Shown: one piece after another, positions 16,052-24,509 of the stretch
Position numbering within the stretch: position 1 is the stretch's first letter
Layout: every line of letters begins with the position of its first letter
Assembly (NCBI GenBank): GCA_965603365.1
Contig: CBFDCR010000035.1
Coordinates: 1-54,315 of the forward strand
Reading direction: 5' to 3'
Length of the DNA: 54,315 nucleotides
Source: JAHELQ01 sp965603365
Lineage (GTDB): Bacteria; Acidobacteriota; Aminicenantia; UBA2199
Made by a program: the position numbers and the translations under genes
Notes under the pieces: generated by a model
Seen by the model: the letters and a program-made list of their open reading frames with translations, nothing else
Database searches by the model: none
Told to the model about the DNA's origin: nothing

Positions 16052-16992
16052 AGCTGCCCTCCTTGCCTGAAGATTTCGATCCGGGCGGACCGGTTGTTGG
16101 TGACAAAGATATCTTTGCTGCCGTCGTCCATCACGATGTCTAAGGGCAGCAGCATTTTGCCGGGTTCGGAACCGAAGCCCCCCAGGGTTTCCATGAGGCT
16201 GCCGCTGGCGATGTCGAATACCAGGACTTCACAGGAGTAGCAGTCCACCAGGAAGATGTGGCCGTTACCGTCCACGGCCAGGCCCTGGGGCCGGGAAAAT
16301 TTGGGCTTGGAGAACCAGCCCGATCCTTTGCCCGACAGGGTGCCTACCAGTTCACCGCTGTAATTGAAGATCTGCACCCGGGCGTAGATTCCCTCCCGGG
16401 AATCGCCGTAGTCGCTGACCAATACTTCCTTTTTTTCCCGGTCTAAGGTGATACCGGTGGGGTGGGTGAGCACGTCGGGATTGGGGGCGGAGTCGGGGAA
16501 GCTGTTGACCAACTGACCTTTGAAGGAAAACACCTTGACCGATTTTTCGAGGCCGTCCACCACAAAAATGCGCCCTTGCCGGGGATCGATGGCCATATCG
16601 GTGGGATGCTGGACCGGGCCCATCGTACCGCCCAGTTTGAAATTGCTCCTTCCGGCCCGGTTGTACACTTCGATGCAGCCTTTGGTCTCGTTGCCTACGT
16701 ACACACGCCCCCTGGCATAGGCCACAGCCAGGGGCCTTCCCTTTACCGCAAACCAGCGGATAACCTTGTTGGTACGGCTGTCCACCGTCAGGATCATGTT
16801 GGCACGGTAGTCGGACACCAGCAGGTTACCCTCGGGGGTAAAGGCCAGCCGGATGGGGGAGTAAATCCCGTGGGTCTTGCCTTTTGGGTCTTCTTTTCCC
16901 TGGGCGGAAAAGGTGGGAACCGTTAAGGTGACCGACAGGATACCGATGATTAGAAATGTAAAAAGCAGGGGTAATTTGGCACCTTGTCTCAT
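16048..16992 (-). CDS. NHL-repeat six-bladed beta-propeller, exported
   Basis: 314 residues from the ATG at 16992, chosen for its AGGAGAAG site; an ATG at 17040 lies 16 codons earlier. The signal peptide LPLLFTFLIIGILSVTLTVPTFS leads into repeated NHL blades with the pattern P-x-(R/D/G)-(L/M)-A-(F/I/V)-(T/D)-x-x-G-x-(L/I)-x-V-x-D, for example SPIRLAFTPEGNLLVSDY, HPTDMAIDPRQGRIFVVDG and RPQGLAVDGNGHIFLVDCY. Such propellers are scaffolds. Genes of this kind recur next to multihaem cytochromes in metal-reducing bacteria (recollection, not checked). Its start/stop overlap with the 11-haem cytochrome suggests tight coupling of the two products. Confidence 0.88.
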   Translation of the reverse strand: MRQGAKLPLLFTFLIIGILSVTLTVPTFSAQGKEDPKGKTHGIYSPIRLAFTPEGNLLVSDYRANMILTVDSRTNKVIRWFAVKGRPLAVAYARGRVYVGNETKGCIEVYNRAGRSNFKLGGTMGPVQHPTDMAIDPRQGRIFVVDGLEKSVKVFSFKGQLVNSFPDSAPNPDVLTHPTGITLDREKKEVLVSDYGDSREGIYARVQIFNYSGELVGTLSGKGSGWFSKPKFSRPQGLAVDGNGHIFLVDCYSCEVLVFDIASGSLMETLGGFGSEPGKMLLPLDIVMDDGSKDIFVTNNRSARIEIFRQGGQL

Positions 16993-17082
16993 AACACTTC
17001 TCCTATATTGAAAGTCGACTTTATTTTCTGTCATCGCCATTAATAATAATATGTTAAAACTATACTATTTTCAACCTTTAAA

Positions 17083-18330
17083 TCACGATTTATCAACCCT
17101 GCTCATCGTTCCCTTGACTTTTTTTAATCGGTCTATGTTAAATCCTTCAAATACAATGGCCACGGCAACCCTGGTCAGCAGGGTAAAAACCAGGAAACCG
17201 AAAGAGAAAATGGCCACCGAGGTGCGGATTTCCGTCAGTGAGGGTCTATAGACATAGATCTGGCCCAGGGTGTCGGGGGTGAATCCCGGGATGATGAGGG
17301 CGATTCCCTTTTCGATATAGACGCCGAAATAGATTAAGATGGCGCCGATGTTCAGGGTGATAATATTCTTCCTGGTGGTGGGTATCAAAAACAGCAGGAA
17401 GGCGATGAAACTGATGATGAACGATAACCAGCCGTAGGCCACGATGTCCCGGTTCTCACCGACTCCTTTAAACAAGTATTTCAGATGGACAATGTGTTCG
17501 GTATTGGAATAGACCTCCTTGAAGATCTCACTGAAGAAAAAGAAGAGATTGATGAACATGGCGTACGCCATCAACTCGGCTATCTTCCAGATGGCTTCGT
17601 CTTTAATTTCGAACGTCGTCGTCTTCTTTAGAATCTGGAAGAGTATGAGAAGTACGGCGGGGCCGGAACAAAATGCCGAGGCCAGGAATTTGGGCGCCAG
17701 CAGGGCGGTATTCCAGTATGGCCGGGCGGCCAGTCCGTTGTATAGAAATGCGGTTACCGTATGGATGCAGATGGCCATGGGTATTGAAAAGAGAACCAAT
17801 GGCGTCAGGATGGATTTATTGTAATCTTTCTTAATAAAGTGCTTATAGAGCAGGTACAGGACGATGACAATATTAAGTATGAAGTAGAGGTTCAGTACCA
17901 CGAAGTCCCAGGCCAGCAGGGAGGAGGGTAAATTGAGCTTGCCGACAAAGGGCAGCATATGCCAGAGCCGCAGGGGCCCGCCGATATCGACAAATACAAA
18001 AAGCATACTCATGATAAGGGCACTGATGGCCAGCAGTTCACCGAATATCACCACCTCTTTAATGGGTTTCCAGTTGTAGATATAGGCCGGGATCACCAGC
18101 ATAATCGCCGCCGCCGCCACGCCCACCAGGAATGTGAAGTTGCCTATATAAAAAGCCCATGATACCGAATCCCGCATGTTGGTGACCACCAGGCCTTCCT
18201 TGAGCTGGCCCAGGTAGCCGAGGCCGCCCCAGATCATCAGGGCGAGGAGAAAGGTCAACCAGAGATAGTACCATTTGTTGCCCCGGGTAACGATCTTTAA
18301 ACTTTCTTTAAAAAAACGGATAAAATTCAA
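17083..18330 (-). CDS. NrfD/PsrC-like quinol-interacting membrane subunit
   Basis: 415 residues from a TTG start at 18330, supported by an AGAGGTG ribosome-binding site. The alternative in-frame codons lie inside the ferredoxin gene. About ten membrane helices are visible; the family core includes WAFYIGNFTFLVGVAAAAIM near residue 75 and a later W-x-x-A-L-L-A-P-KFL segment typical of NrfD proteins. The protein should exchange electrons between menaquinol and the adjacent periplasmic four-cluster ferredoxin subunit. The gene lies 20 bases after that subunit and before the NHL gene. Confidence 0.88.
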   Translation of the reverse strand: MNFIRFFKESLKIVTRGNKWYYLWLTFLLALMIWGGLGYLGQLKEGLVVTNMRDSVSWAFYIGNFTFLVGVAAAAIMLVIPAYIYNWKPIKEVVIFGELLAISALIMSMLFVFVDIGGPLRLWHMLPFVGKLNLPSSLLAWDFVVLNLYFILNIVIVLYLLYKHFIKKDYNKSILTPLVLFSIPMAICIHTVTAFLYNGLAARPYWNTALLAPKFLASAFCSGPAVLLILFQILKKTTTFEIKDEAIWKIAELMAYAMFINLFFFFSEIFKEVYSNTEHIVHLKYLFKGVGENRDIVAYGWLSFIISFIAFLLFLIPTTRKNIITLNIGAILIYFGVYIEKGIALIIPGFTPDTLGQIYVYRPSLTEIRTSVAIFSFGFLVFTLLTRVAVAIVFEGFNIDRLKKVKGTMSRVDKS

Positions 18331-18350
18331 CCGGGCACCTCTTTCATTTT

Positions 18351-19265
18351 TTATGTCCCAAAGAAATAGTAAAATCGAGGCTGGGTATTCAACTCCTCTT
18401 TTAAGACGAGGACACGCTTGTTTTTCAGGATATACCTGATCTCGCTGTCGGGGTCCAGGAGGTTGCCGAATTTCCTGGCCCCCACCGGGCATACTTCCAC
18501 ACATGCCGGGTATCGCCCCTCCCTCACCCGCTGGATACAGAAGGTGCACTTTCCCACCACCCCTTTGCCCTGGGGGCGGTTCCCCAGGTAATGGGTGTGG
18601 GGATTAACCTCCTGGGCCGGTATTTGGGGAGTTCCCCAGTTAAAATGCCGCGCCCCATAGGGACAGGCGGCCATGCAGCAGCGGCAGCCGATGCACCAGT
18701 CGTAATCCACCACCACGATCCCGTCCGCTTCCTGCCAGGTTGCCTGGACCGGGCAGACCTTTACGCAGGGTGGGTTCTGGCACTGCTGACAGGCTACCGG
18801 TAAATAAAAGTGTCCCTCATTGGGAACTTCTTCATGGTTGTAATATAGGTTTGAATGCAGGAAATCGATACCCTTCTCTTTTTCCATTTCCAGTACCTGG
18901 ATCCAGTGTATCTGGGGCTGCCGGGAGAGGTTGTTTTCCGCCACGCAGGCGTACACACACCTTCGACAGCCGATGCACCTCGAGATATCCAGGGCATAGG
19001 CAAACTCGGTGCCGTCTAAGGGTTCTTGGCTGGAAACGGTAAATTTCTTGCCGTATCTCTTCGAATATTCGGCTTCCAGGCGCTTAATGGTTCTATCAAT
19101 TTTAGCCTTTGACAGGGTCTTGAATTGTTTCTGAAAAAATTTTTGCCCGGCCAGCTTTAAATCGCCAGCCTGGAGTACCAAAAAGGTAGAAGTGGCGGCA
19201 GCCGCCTTAAAAAATTTTCTCCGGCTTATCTTTTGGGAAAATAAGTTTTTGTTCCTTTTTTTCAT
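18351..19265 (-). CDS. Tat-exported four-cluster ferredoxin subunit (NrfC/HybA/DsrO-like)
   Basis: 304 residues. The twin-arginine motif SRRKFFK at 14-20, followed by a hydrophobic Ala-rich stretch, marks folded export to the periplasm. Four cysteine clusters are seen: CIGCRRCVYAC, CQQCQNPPCVKVCP, CIGCRCCMAACP, and the CTFCIQRV...CVEVCP set. That is the arrangement of the iron-sulfur partner of NrfD-type membrane subunits. It should wire the quinol site to the multihaem cytochromes. It overlaps the 4-haem cytochrome gene by 4 bases. Confidence 0.92.
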   Translation of the reverse strand: MKKRNKNLFSQKISRRKFFKAAAATSTFLVLQAGDLKLAGQKFFQKQFKTLSKAKIDRTIKRLEAEYSKRYGKKFTVSSQEPLDGTEFAYALDISRCIGCRRCVYACVAENNLSRQPQIHWIQVLEMEKEKGIDFLHSNLYYNHEEVPNEGHFYLPVACQQCQNPPCVKVCPVQATWQEADGIVVVDYDWCIGCRCCMAACPYGARHFNWGTPQIPAQEVNPHTHYLGNRPQGKGVVGKCTFCIQRVREGRYPACVEVCPVGARKFGNLLDPDSEIRYILKNKRVLVLKEELNTQPRFYYFFGT

Positions 19266-19837
19266 TTGATCTTTCCCGGCCTTATGGGCGGCGGCTCCGG
19301 CTTCAGTTTTTTAAACCTGGGGGAATGGGGATTATGGCAGTGGGCACACAGGAGATATTTTTTCTGCCCGTTCCAGTAACCGGTCCGCCGGCCGTGGACA
19401 CCTGCCCGCCAGTCCCGGAGCTTTGGCCCGTGACATTGACCGCACAATTTGTATGATTCCTTAAAATCCACCAATTTCCCGCTGGCCAGGTGCAGCCTAT
19501 CGCGATCCCGGGCATCGTGACAATCCAGGCACCACCTGTTCTTCTCATCGTGCTTGAGCACGATGTCTTCATGAAATTCCAGTTCCCGGCGCTCCGGGTT
19601 GGTTTCCATCTCTTTATGGCATTCGGAACAGGGGAATATACCTTCACTAAAGGGGGGGGGCGGCACCTGGATATCCTCTGCTTGTTTCATGCCGGCAGCC
19701 TGATTGGCGGGGAAAAGGGGGGACACAGTGGTGACAATAAGCAGGGTAAAAACGAACGCCAGGAGGTGGCTTTTAACGATATTGCCTATATTCGGGGCGG
19801 CCTTGATACCATGGACTCTGTTAAGAGTTGTCTGCAT
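19262..19837 (-). CDS. four-haem periplasmic cytochrome c
   Basis: 191 residues with an N-terminal hydrophobic segment (LLAFVFTLLIVTTVSPLF) that could be a signal peptide or an anchor, and four CXXCH motifs: CSECH, CLDCH, CGQCH and CAHCH. Spacing and conserved downstream His residues suggest a compact tetrahaem domain that shuttles electrons between the iron-sulfur/NrfD module and the larger cytochromes. The C-terminus is Pro-rich. It starts 4 bases after the 18-haem gene ends and overlaps the ferredoxin gene. Confidence 0.88.
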   Translation of the reverse strand: MQTTLNRVHGIKAAPNIGNIVKSHLLAFVFTLLIVTTVSPLFPANQAAGMKQAEDIQVPPPPFSEGIFPCSECHKEMETNPERRELEFHEDIVLKHDEKNRWCLDCHDARDRDRLHLASGKLVDFKESYKLCGQCHGPKLRDWRAGVHGRRTGYWNGQKKYLLCAHCHNPHSPRFKKLKPEPPPIRPGKIK

Positions 19838-19841
19838 CTTT

Positions 19842-21875
19842 TCACCCGTTCAGTACTTCCCGGATTAACTTTTCATACAGCTCAGGGTTGTGGATACCCC
19901 GGCTGCCGTCCTTCTCCAGCAGCCTCAACACGTCAAAGGCATTGTCTCCTCTTCCCAGGTTCTCCTTTTTTACCCTGTCTCTTAATTTTTCTATTAACCC
20001 CAGGCTGGTGCGTTCCCACTCTTCATAGAATTCTTCATACGCCGCTTCGTGACAGTTCGAGCAGCCCTTTTTATCCGGGCGATATATATTCTGGCGGTCG
20101 TCCTGATGGCAGTCTAAACATGACACATCCTCTGCCATGGGATTGGGAATCTCGAAGGTGGAAAATTCCAGCCGGCTGAAGTAGATGGAATATTGAATTT
20201 GATGGCAGCCTTTGCAATCAGATTGCTTATCTTGATGATGGCAGTTCATACAATCCTGCTTTTTGATGATGAGTTGTCCATGCTTTTGAACGTTTGAGTG
20301 ACATCGGCCGCAAGAGAGACCTCTTTTGACCAGATGCTTATAATGGGGAAAGGTCCAGCCAAAGATCTTTTTTTCAGTCCGTTCCACACCGGCATGGCAG
20401 TTGGAGCACTCACCGGGGACCAGGTTATTGGCCCGCTCAAAATAGGGTAGTTTCGCGGAAGTATCTACCAGTTCGAGGCCTTGCCGGGCCAGCAGGTATG
20501 CCTTTTCCAGGAGCTGATTGGCAAAGGCGATATTGTGGATGGCGTTGCCGAACTTCACCAGTTGATAGTTATAGAGGGCATCTTCCACCTTTTGCCGGGC
20601 CGTATTGTAATTTTTGTTGCTTTTCTGGCGGTCTATGGCTCTCTGTACAAACTCAATTACCCGGGAGAGTTGGTCCAACTTTTTATCGGTTTGCTGTTTC
20701 CAATTTTTGATAATCCTGTCGTATCCTTTACCGTGACACGGCTCACAGGATTCTGCGCTGGCCAGGAAGGTGACTCCCTTCTCTTTGAAGTTTTCCACCG
20801 GATGGTGATAGATATGGCAGCCCTGGCAGTTCAGGCCGGACTCAAACATGGTGCTGGGGTGTCGAGGCAGCCCTCGTCCCCCTGTACCTGAGAAGAGTTT
20901 GAGCTGCGCCTGGTGAAAATCGGGGTGGCAGGCGCGGCAGTCGGGCTTGACCAGTTCGCTGCGGGATACCGATTTGTGTTGAATATCGGTGTGACACTGC
21001 TGGCATTCGATCTTGTGATCGGTGATGTGATTTTTGTGCATGAATTCGGTGTCGTCGTAGAGGCTGAGCTTTTCAAGCTCTGCGTGGCAATAGTCGCAGC
21101 GATTTTTAGGCACCGCGCCGTCTCCCACTATCATCTGGCCATGGCATTTCTGACATTCGATGTCCTTCTCCACCACCATGGTATGGTCGTACTGGATCGC
21201 CGCGCCCTGGCGGCTCCCTTCGACATGGGGCTGGTGACATTTGGAGCAGTCGTTGAGGGGACTCTTCGCCCCCCCCTCCTTGAAATGGCACAGGAAACAG
21301 GTGCTTTCGGTCACCGAGATGTGGCTGCCCTGGACAATTTGCGAATGGCAACTGGTGCAGCGCAGCTTCTTACCCCGCCGCAGGCCTTTGAGGTGGGGGG
21401 CGTGGTCGAATATGATACCCTCTTTGAACGTGGCTTTCCCCGTTAGTTTCCGGGTCTCATGGCAGCCGCCGCGCATGCAACTAACATCGGAGATCTCGGC
21501 CCGGGGCTTGGACTTTTTGTAGACGCCGGTAAAGTAATTGACCAGCATGGACAGGGCGGTGAACTTTCCCTTGATGCTGCTGCCCAATCCCGGGGGAAAG
21601 TGGCAGTCGGTGCAGGTGATATGCCGGTGAGAGGAATTCTGCCAGCTCTCGTAGTAGGGCTTCATATAATGGCAGGTGGAACAAAATTTAGGCCTCGAGG
21701 TGACCTCCATGCTGACGGCCAGGATTCCCACTAAAATGATGATGGTGACGATGACGGCAATAATAAATCCCTTCCAGCCGGAACCCCAGATCAAACGGTG
21801 CAGGGAGATAAAATTTCGTTTAAATAAGCGCACTACCGACCAGAGCTTCCGGAAGAATTTCTTAATCTTTTTCAT
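19842..21875 (-). CDS. membrane-anchored multihaem cytochrome c with a NapC/NirT-like N-terminus (18 haem sites)
   Basis: 677 residues. One membrane helix (about 36-57, FIIAVIVTIIILVGILAVSM) is followed by CSTCHYMKPYYESWQNSSH, the NapC/NirT-like start. I count seventeen CXXCH motifs plus one CX4CH (CMRGGCH). The middle (about 380-480) is a haem-free helical stretch that splits the haem modules in two. NapC-type proteins take electrons from menaquinol and pass them into the periplasm. Here the long tail could span a large distance. It is the first gene of the operon. No strong ribosome-binding site is visible before the ATG. Confidence 0.9.
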   Translation of the reverse strand: MKKIKKFFRKLWSVVRLFKRNFISLHRLIWGSGWKGFIIAVIVTIIILVGILAVSMEVTSRPKFCSTCHYMKPYYESWQNSSHRHITCTDCHFPPGLGSSIKGKFTALSMLVNYFTGVYKKSKPRAEISDVSCMRGGCHETRKLTGKATFKEGIIFDHAPHLKGLRRGKKLRCTSCHSQIVQGSHISVTESTCFLCHFKEGGAKSPLNDCSKCHQPHVEGSRQGAAIQYDHTMVVEKDIECQKCHGQMIVGDGAVPKNRCDYCHAELEKLSLYDDTEFMHKNHITDHKIECQQCHTDIQHKSVSRSELVKPDCRACHPDFHQAQLKLFSGTGGRGLPRHPSTMFESGLNCQGCHIYHHPVENFKEKGVTFLASAESCEPCHGKGYDRIIKNWKQQTDKKLDQLSRVIEFVQRAIDRQKSNKNYNTARQKVEDALYNYQLVKFGNAIHNIAFANQLLEKAYLLARQGLELVDTSAKLPYFERANNLVPGECSNCHAGVERTEKKIFGWTFPHYKHLVKRGLSCGRCHSNVQKHGQLIIKKQDCMNCHHQDKQSDCKGCHQIQYSIYFSRLEFSTFEIPNPMAEDVSCLDCHQDDRQNIYRPDKKGCSNCHEAAYEEFYEEWERTSLGLIEKLRDRVKKENLGRGDNAFDVLRLLEKDGSRGIHNPELYEKLIREVLNG

Positions 21876-21894
21876 AATATAGTATTATCACACC

Positions 21895-21922
21895 ATTTTA
21901 ATATTAGCAACTCCTTTGCCAA
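21895..21922 (-). promoter_or_regulatory. possible promoter of the cytochrome operon
   Basis: On the minus strand TTGGCA (21922-21917), 16-bp spacer, TAAAAT (21900-21895). Transcription would begin a short distance before the ATG at 21875. The 21876-22113 interval otherwise shows nothing I can identify. Confidence 0.35.
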
Positions 21923-22113
21923 TTGTGGTTGCCCTTAATCTGGAAATGGTCTGTCGATGATTGACAGAGAAATCGCGGTTTTAGAGAGACTACCGCCCGC
22001 CCATCCGTTCAGTTTGAGCCGTTCCATATTGAACGACCGAGCCAAACCGCACAACCAGCAACGAGAGACGGGCAACGGCCTGGTGTGGGGACAACCCGGT
22101 GCATCTATTATAA

Positions 22114-23973
22114 TCAAACCGTAATTATTTTATCTAAACTTTTTTGGTTTATTTTGTTTTTTGTCATCAACGGGTATAACCTGCGGGAAATTTCAACCTG
22201 GTTTTTTGTCAAACAGTCGGTATTTAATGGGCAGTCCGGGCAGTCCGGGCATTTGGGAAATTTCGTGAATTTAAAGACATCTTTTGGATCGGCTAAATCG
22301 TTAATTACTTCTTGTATCAAATCTTCCCGCTCTAAATTTAAGTCTTCTTTAATTTTTTGAATGATATTTCCTCTGGGGTATCCGTCTGACTTAAGTTCAA
22401 GATATTTCTCAACGATTTTATAATATTCGTTCTCCTGCTTGCGATTCTTCAAAAACTGCTTGAAGCAATCATGCGACTTCTTAATTTTTCCCAGTCTATA
22501 CCAGATGAGGGTCAGGATAAAGGCAAGGTTAACTTGATTCCAGGGGGAGTCGTCCTTTAATTTGACATTAAATAGTTCAGTAAACACGGCTGTCCCATCA
22601 AATTTCTCCAGGGTCTTTGCTATTTGTAAATATTCTTTAGCGGCGCGATTCTGGAAATCGAAAATCATCGGCTCTATTTTATCTAATTCGACAATATTAA
22701 AGGTACCTTTGACGCTGAAGATGGGGGCATTTTTTCTTCCCAGCGCCGATATCCCCGGAATATAAATAAAAACCGAGGGGAAACCCATAAACGAGACATC
22801 TCTGACATACACATCATGGCCGTTTTTATGGAAGTTTTCGATTATGGCGTTTATCTCTTGTTGGTAAGATCCTCGGGTGGTGAAGGTTCCTGGATCGAAG
22901 CCGTAATCCGGTTTACTGCTAAAGAGGCTTTTGGGAAACACGCCGCTGCCGTCTTTGGTAAAATCGCCAAAGACGGTATATCTCTCGTACAATGCTTCCT
23001 CATCATTTTTCTTAAAATATTCAGCCTGTTCGGTTGGTATCTCCAGGAGTTTCTTGTCAAAATTTTCTTGATCTTCCGTTCCCTGATATATTTCGGTGAG
23101 ACAGCGGCTGAGAGCCACCTGAAATGAAGTATCACAGCCAACGTTTAGCTTGTATTTACGCGACCGTACATTTTCGATGATCATTCCCAATGAGGGAACA
23201 CCCCTGCCGGCGGAAAAATCTTTTACCGTAACCTTGTAGTCTCCTTTTTTTTCGATATTTTCGATGATCCGATATTCCTCTTTAAACTGCTGCAAAAAAT
23301 CGGTCGGAACTATGGGCGGTGTCAACTGGTCGTAGAATATTTCGGCGGCTCCCCATCTCTCCATCAGTTCACACAGGGCCTGGAAAATGGCTTCGGCCCG
23401 GGTATTGCCGGCGGCCATCCCATTGGAACCCACTGCTAAAGATAATAAATTGACGGGAAGATATACTTCTTTATCGTTGCGGATGTCAAAAAAGGGCACC
23501 GCCACGACCCCCGGAATGCGGTTCACCTTTAATCTCTCAAAATAGGAGACAATAAAATTCCCTTTACTCCTGCCGGTATAACGAATCATGTCACCGAGGA
23601 TCTCTTCATCCAGCTTAGAAAACTCTTCCTCGTTCAAATATCTCTCCTCGGGGCTGTAATAGAAACCGAATTCATTCTTTATTTGGCTGATTATCGTCCT
23701 GGAAAAAATGGCATACAGCCCATTTTGCATTCTTTCTAAGAATTCGGCATAGGCACTGGCCAGGGAATATTCATGATTTCTTCCTTTGCCATTCGTGCCA
23801 AATTTCCCCTTATCCTCACTCAATTCGATCCTGACCGAATATATCTGGGGGTAGGGATTGCCTGTGAAGGTTTCTTGAGGCATTAGATCCAGTTTTTTTA
23901 ATATGTTTTGTATGTTTTCGATCGTGTCTTTAGCTGAGCACTCTTTATAGGGCCTATTCAGATTTTTGAACAT
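22114..23973 (-). CDS. stand-alone YcaO-family enzyme with a C-terminal helical, Cys-rich extension (putative RiPP backbone-modifying enzyme)
   Basis: 619 residues. YcaO enzymes use ATP to activate peptide backbone amides, giving azolines, thioamides or amidines. The ATP-binding signatures are present: SAYAEFLER at 73-81, EAIFQALCELMER at 194-206, and CDTSFQVALSRCLTEIYQG at 280-298. The C-terminal 180 residues form a TPR-like helical part ending in four cysteines (575, 578, 581, 587; CPDCPDCPLNTDC), perhaps a metal site. The Pro-rich C-terminus typical of azoline-forming YcaOs is absent. No ThiF/ocin partner, TfuA or dehydrogenase gene lies in this window. It follows two 45-residue precursor-like ORFs on the same strand. 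The ATG is preceded by GAGGAGATAA. Confidence 0.88.
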   Translation of the reverse strand: MFKNLNRPYKECSAKDTIENIQNILKKLDLMPQETFTGNPYPQIYSVRIELSEDKGKFGTNGKGRNHEYSLASAYAEFLERMQNGLYAIFSRTIISQIKNEFGFYYSPEERYLNEEEFSKLDEEILGDMIRYTGRSKGNFIVSYFERLKVNRIPGVVAVPFFDIRNDKEVYLPVNLLSLAVGSNGMAAGNTRAEAIFQALCELMERWGAAEIFYDQLTPPIVPTDFLQQFKEEYRIIENIEKKGDYKVTVKDFSAGRGVPSLGMIIENVRSRKYKLNVGCDTSFQVALSRCLTEIYQGTEDQENFDKKLLEIPTEQAEYFKKNDEEALYERYTVFGDFTKDGSGVFPKSLFSSKPDYGFDPGTFTTRGSYQQEINAIIENFHKNGHDVYVRDVSFMGFPSVFIYIPGISALGRKNAPIFSVKGTFNIVELDKIEPMIFDFQNRAAKEYLQIAKTLEKFDGTAVFTELFNVKLKDDSPWNQVNLAFILTLIWYRLGKIKKSHDCFKQFLKNRKQENEYYKIVEKYLELKSDGYPRGNIIQKIKEDLNLEREDLIQEVINDLADPKDVFKFTKFPKCPDCPDCPLNTDCLTKNQVEISRRLYPLMTKNKINQKSLDKIITV

Positions 23974-24139
23974 TTATCTCCTCGTTTCTCTTAAAATTTT
24001 TTTTATACAACTCCTTTCAACAGAGCGGCGACTCTTTTTTTGCAGCGAGATACGCTGTAGAAGCATTCTTATTTATCTGATCTGAATATCCCATTATATC
24101 ACATTCGCCCAAAAATGACACTTCAAAAATTTAAGATTA

Positions 24140-24168
24140 GATGGATACGGGGTAAAAACGTATCCATC
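24140..24168 (-). terminator. hairpin downstream of precursor peptide 1
   Basis: Perfect 10-bp stem (GATGGATACG / CGTATCCATC) with a 9-base loop, about 20 bases past the peptide stop and followed on the minus strand by an AT-rich run containing TTTTT. It could be a leaky terminator that keeps peptide mRNA above YcaO mRNA, or a 3'-end stabiliser. Confidence 0.55.
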
Positions 24169-24188
24169 CAACCTTAATTACCCGTTAA

Positions 24189-24326
24189 TTAGAGGACCGG
24201 ACGTCCGGCTTCCCCGGAACCATTCATGGGGATAGGAATGGCAGCCCAGGCCTTCAGTTGGTCGAGGGGGGGGAATTTCCCATCATTTTTGTGGGAATTG
24301 TTGAACTTTTCTGGTAGGAATTTCAT
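24189..24326 (-). CDS. putative RiPP precursor peptide, copy 1 (45 residues)
   Basis: The peptide starts MKFLPEKFNNSHKNDGK, continues through FPPLDQLKAWAA, and has a central block IPIPM (30-34) followed by NGSGEAGRPVL. A strong AGGAGG site lies 5 bases before the ATG. It is 44 of 45 residues in common length and largely identical to copy 2 outside the central block. It has no Cys and only two Ser (11 and 37). The pattern of conserved leader, variable block and conserved tail, directly upstream of a YcaO gene, suggests a precursor with leader, short core and follower. The cleavage sites and the exact core are not known. Confidence 0.8.
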   Translation of the reverse strand: MKFLPEKFNNSHKNDGKFPPLDQLKAWAAIPIPMNGSGEAGRPVL

Positions 24327-24461
24327 CTTAACCTCCTTCATTGATGATAGATTGTATCTTCGTGTCTTCGTGACTTCTGTATAAGCATTCTTATTTATCT
24401 GATCCGAATATCTCATTATATCACATTCGCCCAAAAATGACACTACAAAAATTTAAGATTA

Positions 24462-24490
24462 GATGGATACGGGGTGAAAACGTATCCATC
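24462..24490 (-). terminator. hairpin downstream of precursor peptide 2
   Basis: The same 10-bp stem as at 24140-24168; only the loop differs by a base. Conservation of both arms across the duplication is expected from recent copying and is not by itself proof of function. Confidence 0.55.
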
Positions 24491-24509
24491 CAACCTTAAT
24501 TACCGTTAA

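Larger units (their letters stand above)
24061..24336. repeat. tandem duplication, unit 1 (precursor peptide plus flanks)
   Basis: This stretch recurs at 24383-24660, an offset of about 322 bases. The duplicated unit includes the hairpin, the peptide gene and its ribosome-binding site. Similarity is near complete outside a short block in the middle of the peptide gene. Confidence 0.85.

Noticed and set aside
21960..22110. A possible tRNA or structured RNA between YcaO and the cytochrome operon
   Set aside because: A GTTCAA string suggests a T-loop, but no acceptor stem, D-arm or anticodon arm can be folded by eye. No tRNA, rRNA or CRISPR array was found anywhere in the window.
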